64,000 nucleotides of DNA from an uncultured Oscillibacter sp. (GTDB lineage: Bacteria > Bacillota > Clostridia > Oscillospirales > Oscillospiraceae). The notes beneath the pieces are model-generated. The model saw nothing but the letters and a program-made list of their open reading frames with translations, searched no databases and had not been told where the DNA came from. Location of the stretch: the NCBI GenBank assembly GCA_910579435.1, contig CAJTVF010000006.1, forward strand, positions 19,727 through 83,726, read 5' to 3'. Of this stretch, positions 50,860 to 58,685 are shown in pieces; position 1 is the stretch's first letter; each line of letters starts with the position of its first letter. The position numbers were made by a program, and so were the translations under genes.

Positions 50860-51540
50860 ATGGAGGAACTGGAGAAAAAACTGAATTACGCGTTTCAGAA
50901 CCACGCGCTGCTGGCGGAGGCTCTGTGCCACAGCTCCTATGCCAACGAGCACCGGGCGGAGCACCTGTCCAGCAACGAGCGGCTGGAGTTCCTGGGGGAC
51001 TCGGTGCTGGGCTTCGTGACGGCGGAGTTCCTCTTTGCCCAGCACCCGGACCTGCCGGAAGGGGACCTGACCCGCATCCGGGCGGCCCTGGTCTGCGAGC
51101 AGAGCCTTTACGAGGTGGCCCGGAAGCTGAACCTGGGGGCTTACCTGCGCCTGGGCCGGGGAGAGGAGTCCGGCGGCGGCCGGACCCGGACCTCCATTCT
51201 AGCGGACGCCACCGAGGCGGTATTTGCCGCAGTCTATCTGGACGGGGGCATTGCCGCCGCCTCGGCGCTGATTCACCGGGTGCTGCTGGACGCGGAGCGG
51301 GAAGAGGTGGTGGAGGAGCGCCGCCGGGACTACAAGACGGCCCTCCAGGAGCTGGTCCAGCGCCAGGCGGACCAGGCGCTGACCTACCGCATGGTGGGCG
51401 AACGGGGCCCGGACCACGCCAAGACCTTTGCGGCGGAGGTGTTGCTGAACGGCTCGCCCATCGGCTCCGGCTCCGGCCACAGCAAGAAGGAGGCGGAACA
51501 GGCCGCAGCCCGCAGCGCGTTGGAGCGCTTGTCGGAATAA
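50860..51540 (+). CDS. rnc: ribonuclease III
   Basis: Double-strand-specific endoribonuclease (226 aa) for rRNA and mRNA processing. The catalytic signature is 'NERLEFLGDSVLGFVTAEFL'; further metal ligands are in 'LADATEAVFAAVYLDGG'. A C-terminal dsRBD is at about residues 155-225 ('DYKTALQELVQRQADQALTY', 'GSGHSKKEAEQAAARSALE'). The start codon lies just behind a 12-bp hairpin. Confidence 0.96.
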   Translation: MEELEKKLNYAFQNHALLAEALCHSSYANEHRAEHLSSNERLEFLGDSVLGFVTAEFLFAQHPDLPEGDLTRIRAALVCEQSLYEVARKLNLGAYLRLGRGEESGGGRTRTSILADATEAVFAAVYLDGGIAAASALIHRVLLDAEREEVVEERRRDYKTALQELVQRQADQALTYRMVGERGPDHAKTFAAEVLLNGSPIGSGSGHSKKEAEQAAARSALERLSE

Positions 51541-51548
51541 GACGAACA

Positions 51549-51578
51549 TCCCCGGCGGAGTATATCCGCCGGGGATTT
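51549..51578 (+). terminator. rnc terminator
   Basis: Stem TCCCCGGCGGA (51549-51559) / TCCGCCGGGGA (51565-51575), 5-nt loop, then TTTCC. Confidence 0.75.
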
Positions 51579-51604
51579 CCTTGCGGTAAAAATACGGGGC
51601 GTTA

Positions 51605-51655
51605 TATAGCTGGCACAGCTGAAAAGGGGCTTGAACGCCTTTTCCACTGGCTGTA
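51605..51655. repeat. remnant of MITE-like element B
   Basis: A TATAGCTGGCACAGCTGAAAAG-like left end and a CCTTTTCCACTGGCTGTA-like right end match the two termini of element B with mismatches. They are separated by only about 10 bp, as if the centre had been lost. It lies between rnc and gpr. The next stop codon (gpr) is 4 bp away. Confidence 0.45.
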
Positions 51656-51658
51656 AGC

Positions 51659-52555
51659 TCAGGCCAGAAGGGCGTTGATCTCCTCGATCTCCAGCTCCTG
51701 TAAGGCCCAGTTCACGCCGTAGCCCACCACCTTGCTCAGCTCCCGGACCTGCTGGTCCACGTCCCGGGTGGTCACCGTCAGGGGGGCCTTTCCGTGGCGG
51801 AGGCGGGTCTCGTCCAGCTCCGGGATGCCCGCCTCCTCCAGAAGGTCCGCCGCCAGGGTGGCCGCCTCCACCACCGTGGGCACGCCGATGGCGAACACCG
51901 GGACCCCCAGGGTCTCCCGGTTCAGCGCCGCCCGGTGGTTCCCCACGCCGGAGCCGGGGACGATGCCCGTGTCGCTGAGCTGGACCGTGGTACACATCCG
52001 GCCCACCCGCCGGGCGGCTAAGGCGTCGATGGCGATGACCAGGGAGGGCTTCACCTGCTCCACCAGCCCCCGGACGGCCTCGGCGGACTCCACGCCGGTG
52101 GTGCCCAGCACCCCCGCCCGGAACACCGCCACAGGGCGGAATCCGGCGAAGTGCTTGGGCATGGCGGCGATGAGGTGCCGGGTGACCAGCACGTTGTCCG
52201 CCGCCAGGGGGCCCACGGCGTCCGGGGTCATGGCGGCGTTGCCCAGCCCCACTACCAGGGCGGGGCCCTCCGCCGGGAGCATGGCCTTCAATTGGGTCCC
52301 CACCGCGCGGACGGCCCGCTCAAAAAAGTCCGCCTTCCGCTGCCAGAAGCTGGTGAGGTCAATGGTGAGGTAACTGCCCTGGGGTTTCCCCAGGGCCTCC
52401 TCTCCCCGCCGGTCCAGAATCTCCACCCGGGTCACCGGATAGCCCTCCTCCCGGGATTTTGTGGCCTTGACGCCGGAGAGCCGGGTGGTTTTCTCTGTGG
52501 ATTCCTGCCAGAGCTCCCGGGCCTCCAGGGCCAGGTCGGTGCGCTTTGCAAACAT
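51659..52555 (-). CDS. gpr: germination protease
   Basis: Spore endopeptidase (298 aa) that degrades small acid-soluble proteins on germination. The N-terminal 'AKRTDLALEA' is the conserved autoprocessing region. Other family motifs are 'VVGLGNAAMTPDAVGPL', 'AIDALAARRVGRMCTTVQLS' and 'DTGIVPGSGVGNHR'. Start ATG 52555 has GGGAGGCGG; a TTG 15 bp upstream is inside the RBS. It supports the spore-former assignment. Confidence 0.95.
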   Translation of the reverse strand: MFAKRTDLALEARELWQESTEKTTRLSGVKATKSREEGYPVTRVEILDRRGEEALGKPQGSYLTIDLTSFWQRKADFFERAVRAVGTQLKAMLPAEGPALVVGLGNAAMTPDAVGPLAADNVLVTRHLIAAMPKHFAGFRPVAVFRAGVLGTTGVESAEAVRGLVEQVKPSLVIAIDALAARRVGRMCTTVQLSDTGIVPGSGVGNHRAALNRETLGVPVFAIGVPTVVEAATLAADLLEEAGIPELDETRLRHGKAPLTVTTRDVDQQVRELSKVVGYGVNWALQELEIEEINALLA

Positions 52556-52638
52556 CGAGCCGCCTCCCAAACCGAAAGATTTCCGGCGTTAGGTTTTGCG
52601 GAAAGCGGCGGAATATGCGGAAGGGGCCTTGAAAAAAT

Positions 52639-53154
52639 TCAAGGCTCCTTCACGGTCAAGGGCAGATCCACGATGGAAAGGCCGCGGCTCATGGCGTACT
52701 GCATGGTGTACCGGGTGCCGCCCGGGGTGCCGTCAAAGGCGGCGATGAGCAGGGAGGCGTGGTCCACCATGTAGCGGTCCCGCCGCTGCATGCAATAGGG
52801 CGTGTATTTGGCGGAGACCAGGGTCTCGAAATCGCAGGCCTCCACCAGGCGCGTGTACCGCTCCCGCTGGTCCAGGGCCCAGGCGTCCGCCTGGGTGGGG
52901 CAGGGCACGGCGGCTTCCACCGTAATGTCCGGGTACTGGTCCCGGAGAGCCAGCACGGCCTCGCAGAAATAGAGGTCGCAGCCCAGGGCCATGCCGCAGA
53001 GAAAGTGGCGGTAGCCCTCCTCATAGGCGGCTTCCGCCGCGTCGGCAATGCGCCGTTTCAGGGACAGGCAGCGGAGGTCCGCCTCGCGGTAGCGCCAGGG
53101 CAGCTTCTCGGGGCGGTGGCCGGTGAAGCAGCAGCTGATTTGTCTGGAGCGCAT
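52639..53154 (-). CDS. SLOG-family (YpsA/DUF1273-like) protein
   Basis: A 171-aa Rossmann-like protein of the SLOG superfamily, which bind nucleotide-type ligands. The N-terminal 'CCFTGHRPEKLPW' is the family hallmark, then 'FLCGMALGCDLYFCEAVLAL', 'VPCPTQADAW' and 'DGTPGGTRYTMQYA'. Function is unknown. Start ATG 53154 follows GGGAGGAGGCCCCC; the frame open further upstream is a shadow of the NUDIX gene. Promoter: minus strand TTTACA (53217-53212), 17 bp, TATAAT (53194-53189). Confidence 0.88.
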   Translation of the reverse strand: MRSRQISCCFTGHRPEKLPWRYREADLRCLSLKRRIADAAEAAYEEGYRHFLCGMALGCDLYFCEAVLALRDQYPDITVEAAVPCPTQADAWALDQRERYTRLVEACDFETLVSAKYTPYCMQRRDRYMVDHASLLIAAFDGTPGGTRYTMQYAMSRGLSIVDLPLTVKEP

Positions 53155-53188
53155 GGGGGCCTCCTCCCTCCGGCAGAATGATGGAACT

Positions 53189-53217
53189 ATTATAGAACAT
53201 CCGTTCTGAAATGTAAA
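53189..53217 (-). promoter_or_regulatory. promoter of the SLOG-family gene
   Basis: Minus strand TTTACA (53217-53212), 17-bp spacer, TATAAT (53194-53189). On the plus strand a separate TATAAT at 53244-53249 probably serves the divergent NUDIX gene. Confidence 0.65.
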
Positions 53218-53292
53218 GCCTTTTCTTTTCTCGCCGGGAAGGGTATAATGGAGGACAAGCGGCGCCCTGCCGCGGGAAGGAGAGGAACGCGC

Positions 53293-53760
53293 ATGCTGTA
53301 TTCGACCCTGTGCTATCTGGAGCGGGGAGACGAGTACCTGATGCTCCACCGGGTGAAGAAGGACCACGACGTGAACCAGGGGAAGTGGATCGGCGTGGGG
53401 GGCAAGTTTCAGGACGGGGAAAGTCCCGAGGACTGCGTTCTCCGGGAGTGCTTCGAGGAGACGGGGCTGACGCTGACGGAATACCGTTACCGGGGGCTGG
53501 TGACCTTTGTCTCCGACCAGGCCCCCACGGAGTACATGCACCTGTTCACCGCCTCCGCCTGGACGGGGACGCCCCACCCCTGCGACGAGGGGGAGCTGGC
53601 CTGGATGAAAAAGGCGGACCTCCTGTCCCTGCCCCTGTGGGAGGGGGACAAGATTTTCCTCCGCCTCCTGGACAAGGACGCGCCCTTTTTCTCCCTCAAG
53701 CTCCGCTACCAGGGGGACCGGCTGGCGGCGGCGGTATTGAACGGAAAGCACCTTGATTGA
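53293..53760 (+). CDS. NUDIX hydrolase (MutT/8-oxo-dGTPase-like)
   Basis: A 155-aa nucleotide-diphosphate hydrolase. The NUDIX box is complete: 'GGKFQDGESPEDCVLRECFE' followed by 'ETG', with the REx2EE-type acidic core. The N-terminal 'LYSTLCYLERGDEYLMLHR' matches the 8-oxo-dGTP diphosphatase-like subgroup. Start ATG 53293 has GGAAGGAGAGG upstream. An ATG at 53248 lies in the -10 region. Confidence 0.92.
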   Translation: MLYSTLCYLERGDEYLMLHRVKKDHDVNQGKWIGVGGKFQDGESPEDCVLRECFEETGLTLTEYRYRGLVTFVSDQAPTEYMHLFTASAWTGTPHPCDEGELAWMKKADLLSLPLWEGDKIFLRLLDKDAPFFSLKLRYQGDRLAAAVLNGKHLD

Positions 53761-53762
53761 AA

Positions 53763-53784
53763 AAGCCGCCCCTTGGGGCGGCTT
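53763..53784. terminator. convergent terminator between NUDIX and acetyltransferase genes
   Basis: AAGCCGCCCC-TT-GGGGCGGCTT, a perfect 10-bp stem. On the minus strand it is followed by TTTTT, so it terminates the acetyltransferase transcript. Confidence 0.75.
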
Positions 53785-53792
53785 GGAGCCAA

Positions 53793-54398
53793 TCAGATGT
53801 TCCGGTGTTCCTGGAGGGCGGTCTCCCACTTTTCCCGGTCCGCCTCCGTCAGGGAGCGGATGACCCGGCAGGGATTTCCCCCGGCCACCACCCGGGGCGG
53901 GATATCCCGGTTGACCACGGACCCGGCGGCGATGACCGCCCCCTCTCCGATGGTGACCCCGGGGAGAATGACCACGTTGCCGCCGATCCACACGTTATCC
54001 TCGATGACGACGGGGCGGCCGTATTCCAGGTCCGTGTTCCGCACCTCCGGGACCATGGGGTGGTTCACGGTGTAGATGCAGACCCGGGGGGCGATGTAGA
54101 CCCGGTTCCCGATGGTGATGGGAGCGATGTCCAGAAAGACGCAGTCATAGTTGGCGTAGAAATAGTCCCCCACGGAGATTTGCGTCCCGTAATCGCAGCG
54201 GAAATTGGACTCCACCCAGGCGTCCTTCCCGGCGGAGCCGAAGAGCTCCCGGATCGTGGCGTCCCGGCCCTGGAAGTCATCCGGGGCCAGGGTGTTGAGG
54301 CGATAGCAAAGCCGCTTGGCCCGCATCCGGGCCTCCGTCAGCTCCGGGTCCGGGGGGTAGTAGAGCTTCCCGGCCAGGCGCTTTTCCTGTTCGGTCAT
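53793..54398 (-). CDS. sugar O-acetyltransferase (maltose/galactoside acetyltransferase family)
   Basis: A 201-aa left-handed beta-helix acetyltransferase. The N-terminal Mac domain is 'EKRLAGKLYYPPDPEL' (about residues 5-55). Hexapeptide repeats follow ('PITIGNRVYIAPRVCIY', 'PVVIEDNVWIGGNVVILPGV', 'AVIAAGSVV'), with the catalytic His in 'YTVNHPM'. It acetylates sugars with acetyl-CoA, possibly for detoxification; the substrate is unknown. Start ATG 54398 has GGAGGGATTCTT. Confidence 0.93.
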   Translation of the reverse strand: MTEQEKRLAGKLYYPPDPELTEARMRAKRLCYRLNTLAPDDFQGRDATIRELFGSAGKDAWVESNFRCDYGTQISVGDYFYANYDCVFLDIAPITIGNRVYIAPRVCIYTVNHPMVPEVRNTDLEYGRPVVIEDNVWIGGNVVILPGVTIGEGAVIAAGSVVNRDIPPRVVAGGNPCRVIRSLTEADREKWETALQEHRNI

Positions 54399-54428
54399 AA
54401 GAATCCCTCCTGTAAAATTCCTTGGTCC

Positions 54429-54457
54429 ATCATAGCAGAGCGAAACGGCCCGGTCAA
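54429..54457 (-). promoter_or_regulatory. promoter of the sugar acetyltransferase gene
   Basis: Minus strand TTGACC (54457-54452), 17-bp spacer, TATGAT (54434-54429). Confidence 0.7.
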
Positions 54458-54465
54458 GAAAGGCC

Positions 54466-54495
54466 TTGCAATTTTTGTGGAATCTGGTATATAGT
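54466..54495 (+). promoter_or_regulatory. possible orphan plus-strand promoter
   Basis: TTGCAA (54466-54471), 18-bp spacer, TATAGT (54490-54495). Nothing is encoded on the plus strand downstream until 56.3 kb. The transcript would start with the 54513-54540 hairpin and then run antisense to the SNF transporter gene. Confidence 0.35.
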
Positions 54496-54507
54496 AGGAA
54501 GAGCCCG

Positions 54508-54541
54508 GCAAAAAACAGGCGGAGCCGAAGCTCCGCCCGTT
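54508..54541 (-). terminator. terminator of the SNF transporter gene
   Basis: Minus strand GGGCGGAGC-TTCG-GCTCCGCC hairpin followed by TGTTTTTTGCC. Confidence 0.85.
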
Positions 54542-54577
54542 CAAGACTAAAATGGGTTTTCCCCGGGAAGACTGGCT

Positions 54578-56125
54578 TTACAGCGTCTCCTTCCGCTTGG
54601 GGGAGTTGATGGCCACCAGCCAGGACACCAGCAGGATCACCGCGCCGATGCAATAGCCGATATAGTAGACGCTCTGTCCCTGGGCCTCGGCGTCCATGGT
54701 GAAGAAGTCGCCGACCTGGCCGCCCAGGATGAAGGCCATGGCAATGGGGACAATGAATTTCAGGCAGATGTCCATGAACCTGTTCAGCCAGTGAATCTGC
54801 TCCGCGCCGTGGTGAATTTCGTCGGTGATGGGCTTGGTCCGCAGCTCCCAGCCAATCATGATGCTCATAATCAGCGCGCCGGCGGGCATGGCCAGGCCCT
54901 CGGACAGGGCGTCCATGAAGTCCAGCCAGCAGTCGTTCCAGGGGCCGACGCCGATGGACTGCTGGAAGGGCACCCACACGCCGTTGCTGCCCAGGCCGTC
55001 CACAGCCACCAGAGCGGCCTCGACCATGATGGCGACGCACACCCAGAACACAGTCTTGGAGCGGTTGCCCTGCTTGCCATTGCTCTCCGCGTGGTCCAGC
55101 AGGAAGGTGACGACCACCTCGATCAGGGCGATGGCGGAGGAAATGGCCGCCACCAGCACGAACAGATAGAAGATCACGCCGAACAGGGGGCCGATAGCGC
55201 CCATGGCCTGGAACACGTCCTGGAGGGTGATGAACAGCAGCTTGGGGCCGCTGAGGGTGGCGCTGGGTCCGTAGGTCGCCACGGCGGCGGGAATGACGGC
55301 GATGCCCGCCATGATGGCAACCAAGGTGTCCGCGAAGACCACCACCACGGAGTTCTTCACAATGTTCTGCTCCTTTTTCATATAGGAGCCGTAGGTGATG
55401 GTGATGCCCATGGCCAGGGACAGGGAGAAGAACATCTGCCCGCCGGCGGTAGCCAGCACGGAGATAAAGCTGGGCGCGGACTCAATGAAGCCCGCCTGCA
55501 CCGCGTAGCCGGGGAGGAACATGAATTTCAGGCCCTCCGCCGCGCCGGGCAGAGTCACGGAGCGGATGATGATGATGACCAGCATCACGAACAGGGCGGG
55601 CATGCCCACGTTGTTGAACTTCTCAATGCCGCCGGCGATGCCGCCCCGGTTGATGAGGTAGCAGATGATCATGAACAGGAAGGTGAACATGACGCAGCCG
55701 AAGGGGTTGGTCAGCATGGCGCCGAACAGGTCTGCGCCGGCCTTGACCTCCGCCCCGCCGAAGGCCAGGTTGCTCAGGTTCAGGGACATGTACTCAATGC
55801 AGTAGCCGCCCAGAACCGTATAGAAGCTCAGGATGACGAAGGGGGAGAACACCGCCAGCCAGCCCACCCACTTAAAGCGCGCGGACAGGGCGTGGTAGGC
55901 GCCGATGGTGCCCTTGCCGGTTTTCCGGCCCATGGCCAGCTCGGACATCATGATGCTGAAGCCCACGAAGATGGCCAGCAGCAGATAGATGACCAGGAAC
56001 GTGAAGCCGCCGGACTTGCCCATTTTATAGGGGAAGCCCCAGATGTTGCCCAGGCCCACGGCGGAGCCGATGGCGGCCATTAGGAAGCCTAAGTTACTTC
56101 CCCAGGAACCTCTCTCATTTTCCAC
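54578..56125 (-). CDS. sodium-dependent transporter, SNF/NSS family
   Basis: Na+-coupled neurotransmitter:sodium-symporter family member (515 aa, about 11-12 helices), probably an amino-acid importer. The signature helix 1 is 'GFLMAAIGSAVGLGNIWGFP', with Na+-site residues. It is followed by 'FLVIYLLLAIFVGFSIMMSE', and 'FFSLSLAMGITITYGSYM' gives the unwound helix 6. The substrate is not deducible. It has its own promoter (56164-56187) and terminator. Confidence 0.94.
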   Translation of the reverse strand: MENERGSWGSNLGFLMAAIGSAVGLGNIWGFPYKMGKSGGFTFLVIYLLLAIFVGFSIMMSELAMGRKTGKGTIGAYHALSARFKWVGWLAVFSPFVILSFYTVLGGYCIEYMSLNLSNLAFGGAEVKAGADLFGAMLTNPFGCVMFTFLFMIICYLINRGGIAGGIEKFNNVGMPALFVMLVIIIIRSVTLPGAAEGLKFMFLPGYAVQAGFIESAPSFISVLATAGGQMFFSLSLAMGITITYGSYMKKEQNIVKNSVVVVFADTLVAIMAGIAVIPAAVATYGPSATLSGPKLLFITLQDVFQAMGAIGPLFGVIFYLFVLVAAISSAIALIEVVVTFLLDHAESNGKQGNRSKTVFWVCVAIMVEAALVAVDGLGSNGVWVPFQQSIGVGPWNDCWLDFMDALSEGLAMPAGALIMSIMIGWELRTKPITDEIHHGAEQIHWLNRFMDICLKFIVPIAMAFILGGQVGDFFTMDAEAQGQSVYYIGYCIGAVILLVSWLVAINSPKRKETL

Positions 56126-56158
56126 AAAAATACCTCCTCTTATCGGTAATTATTAACA

Positions 56159-56187
56159 AATATACTATACAGAAATCCATTCGTCAA
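56159..56187 (-). promoter_or_regulatory. promoter of the SNF transporter gene
   Basis: Minus strand TTGACG (56187-56182), 17-bp spacer, TATATT (56164-56159), in an AT-rich intergenic region. A divergent plus-strand TTGACG (56251-56256) / TACAAT (56272-56277) with a short 15-bp spacer may serve the next gene. Confidence 0.65.
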
Positions 56188-56307
56188 GAAAAAATACAAA
56201 AAAAATTCACAAAATGTTTTTACTAGGCGGAAAGTTGTCCATTTCGCGCTTTGACGTGATGCGGTTTTCTATACAATTACTACAAAACAGAACTAAGGAT
56301 GGGACTT

Positions 56308-57711
56308 ATGCAACAGTTTAAACCGGTGACGAAACAGGACGGAGCGAAGCTCCGGCGCTACTACAAGGACTGTAATTACGGCCTCTGCGAGTACTCCCTG
56401 GGCACCAAGCTCATGTGGAAGAAGGTGCTCCACCCGGCCTGGGCGGAGATCGCGGGCTGCCTGGTGGTCCGGAACCGGGACGCGGGCGGGTGGAACTTCG
56501 ACTACCCGGTCCCGGGCCCGGAGGGGGACGTGGACGGGGCCCTGCGGGCCATTGAGGCCTATTGCCTGGAGGCGGGGCAGCTTCCCGTAATCTCCATGGT
56601 GCCGGAGCACAAGGCGGGGGAGCTGCTGAGCCGCTATCCCTACGTCCGGGTCAGCGACATCCGCACCTGGCGGGATTACGTGTATTACCGGGAGGACCTC
56701 CAGTACTTCACCGGCCGCCGCTATTCCGGCCAGCGGAACCATATCAAGAAATTCCGGGCCCAGTGGCCGGAGGCGGAGGTCCGCCCCCTGACGGCGGAGA
56801 GCGCCGGCGCCGTGGAGCAGTTTTGGCGGGACTACGAGGCGGAGTTCCCCAAGGGGGACAACGCCAAGGCCCTGGACGAGCTGAAGCTGGCGAAGAAGAT
56901 GCTGAAGCTGGCGGGAAAGCCCTGGTTCGCCGCCGGGGGGATGTTCGACGGGGACAAGCTCATCGCCCTGGCTCTGGCAGAGCGCTGCGGGGATACCCTC
57001 ATCATCCATATTGAAAAGGCGCTGTATTCTTATACCGGCGTATATCCCGCCTTTGTCCAGGCGTTTGCCCTGGCCTTCGGCGGAAACTGCCAGTGGATCG
57101 ACCGGGAGGACGACGCGGCGGACAAGGGCCTGCGCACCTCCAAGCTCCAGTACGGCCCCGCCAGGCTGGCCTCCAAGTACCGCTTTGAGCCCATGAACGA
57201 GCTGATGCGCCATATCACGGAGATTCCCAAGGTGCAGACGGCCCGCCTGACCCTCTCCGCCCTGACGGAACAGGACATCCCCGCCTATAACGCCCTGGTG
57301 CTGGACCAGGAGCGGAACCGCTGGTGGGGCTATGACGACGCGGCGGGCCTGGGAGGCCCGGTGGAGGAGCGGAGCTTCTTCAACGTGGCGAAGCGGGACT
57401 TTGAGAACCATTTGGCGGTGAATTTCGCCGTGCGCCTGGAGGGGAAATTCATCGGCGAGGCGGTGCTGTACAACTTCAACTGCCGGGGCGGCGCGGAGCT
57501 GGGCTGCCGGATCGACAAGGCTTACGCCGGGAACGGCTACGGCGTGGAGGCGTTCACGGCGGCGGCGGAGTGGGGGCTGTACAAGCTCCACCTGGGCCGG
57601 GTGTTCGCCAAGTGCTATAAGGAAAATCAGGCGTCCTTCAAGATGCTCTCCGCCTGTATGCGGCGGAATGGGGAGGACGAGACCTTCTTCTATTTCGAAA
57701 AATTGGTGTAA
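56308..57711 (+). CDS. DUF2156-GNAT fusion protein
   Basis: A 467-aa protein with two GNAT-like halves. Residues 1 to about 300 resemble DUF2156, the aminoacyl/lysyl-phosphatidylglycerol transferase type fold ('RNHIKKFRAQWPEAEVRPL', 'EKALYSYTGVYPAFVQAFA', 'YRFEPMNELMRHI'). Residues about 310-460 are a RimJ/RimL-type GNAT acetyltransferase ('TARLTLSALTEQDIPAYNAL', 'AYAGNGYGVEAFTAAAEWGL', 'CYKENQASFKML'). Substrates are unknown. ATG 56308 is preferred because AAGGA lies 8 bp before it; an in-frame ATG 56299 overlaps that RBS. Confidence 0.85.
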   Translation: MQQFKPVTKQDGAKLRRYYKDCNYGLCEYSLGTKLMWKKVLHPAWAEIAGCLVVRNRDAGGWNFDYPVPGPEGDVDGALRAIEAYCLEAGQLPVISMVPEHKAGELLSRYPYVRVSDIRTWRDYVYYREDLQYFTGRRYSGQRNHIKKFRAQWPEAEVRPLTAESAGAVEQFWRDYEAEFPKGDNAKALDELKLAKKMLKLAGKPWFAAGGMFDGDKLIALALAERCGDTLIIHIEKALYSYTGVYPAFVQAFALAFGGNCQWIDREDDAADKGLRTSKLQYGPARLASKYRFEPMNELMRHITEIPKVQTARLTLSALTEQDIPAYNALVLDQERNRWWGYDDAAGLGGPVEERSFFNVAKRDFENHLAVNFAVRLEGKFIGEAVLYNFNCRGGAELGCRIDKAYAGNGYGVEAFTAAAEWGLYKLHLGRVFAKCYKENQASFKMLSACMRRNGEDETFFYFEKLV

Positions 57712-57895
57712 AAAAAGGGCCGCGTGCCGCCGGAGAAAAACGCGTGGAACCATGCGCCGTGCCGCATGGCAGACGGCCGGCGCCGCCCTGCATCAAAAGA
57801 ACAGCGCCTCCGGCACGTTGAGCGACTGCGTTGATTTACCTTTTGAAGTCCCCGCTCCATCGTCTCACCCCTCTAAAATTTTTCCCGCTACAAGC

Positions 57896-57928
57896 AGTGC
57901 CATGTACTATCCGATAGTACATGGCACT
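57896..57928. terminator. perfect 16-bp palindrome at the truncated end of the IS30 transposase
   Basis: AGTGCCATGTACTATC (57896-57911), one central C, then the exact complement (57913-57928). On the plus strand it is followed by TTTATC; on the minus strand it begins just after the transposase stop. It may be a terminator or a recombination scar. It does not resemble the chromosomal terminators in GC content. Confidence 0.45.
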
Positions 57929-57931
57929 TTA

Positions 57932-58549
57932 TCAGGCTTCCCGGAATTTTGCGCCCATGCGGCGCTCCATGCGGGCCAGCGCCCGGACCACGCTTTCCAT
58001 GGTGTGATCCGGCACCCGGATAATGACAGGGTAACGGGTCAGCCTCTCGGTCAGCACCACCAGGGCCGCCTTGCTGCCCTTGCACCCCATAACGCTGTCC
58101 ATTTCCCAGTTTCCGAAAGTTTCCCGGCTGTTGATCTCCTCCGGGCGCTGTTCGATGGTGTCCCCCTTGGCCGGTCTGGCCCGTTTCTGGCGGTCCCGGT
58201 CCTCCGGTTTCCGGTGGTCCCCTTTATACAGCAGGTCCTCCTCTGTCACGTTCATAAAGATGTCCCCACAATAAATCCAGTTGTAAAGGGTTGTTTCGCA
58301 GATTTCTGTATCAAAATTTTTCCCGTCAATCTTGATCTGCGCCAGTGCGGCACCGGGGGACCGTTTTTTATTTATGATCTGGTCCTCTATGTACTCCACA
58401 AAAGCAAAATCTTTCCCCAGCTTAATGTCCGGCCCTTTGGCCCTCAAATTCTCCTGGTATTTCCGCTCTGCCACGTCCGCGCAGTATCTTTCCACAAATT
58501 CGTATTGGGGAACAGTTGCCGCGGTATTTGTTATTGCCGCCCTCACCAC
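57932..58549 (-). pseudogene. IS30-family transposase, truncated at both ends
   Basis: A 205-aa open frame matches the middle of IS30-type transposases: 'SPGAALAQI', 'TTLYNWIYCGDIF', 'RPEEINSRETFGNWEMDSVM' (first DDE Asp in 'WEMD') and 'ALVVLTERLTRYPVIIRVPD'. The remaining DDE catalytic part is absent: the frame stops after 'RRMGAKFREA' beside the palindrome at 57896. The N-terminal helix-turn-helix region is also missing or out of frame. Inactive as a transposase on its own. Confidence 0.8.
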
Positions 58550-58685
58550 GCTCCGGGTAGGATACGACGGTGGTTAATGCGTTCCTTTGGTTCGTCATCA
58601 TGACAGATGACAGCCTCCCTTCTGTTTTAGATAGCATAAGGAGACTGTGGGGAATGTCCACAGTCTCCTTGATGGTGTTGTGATT

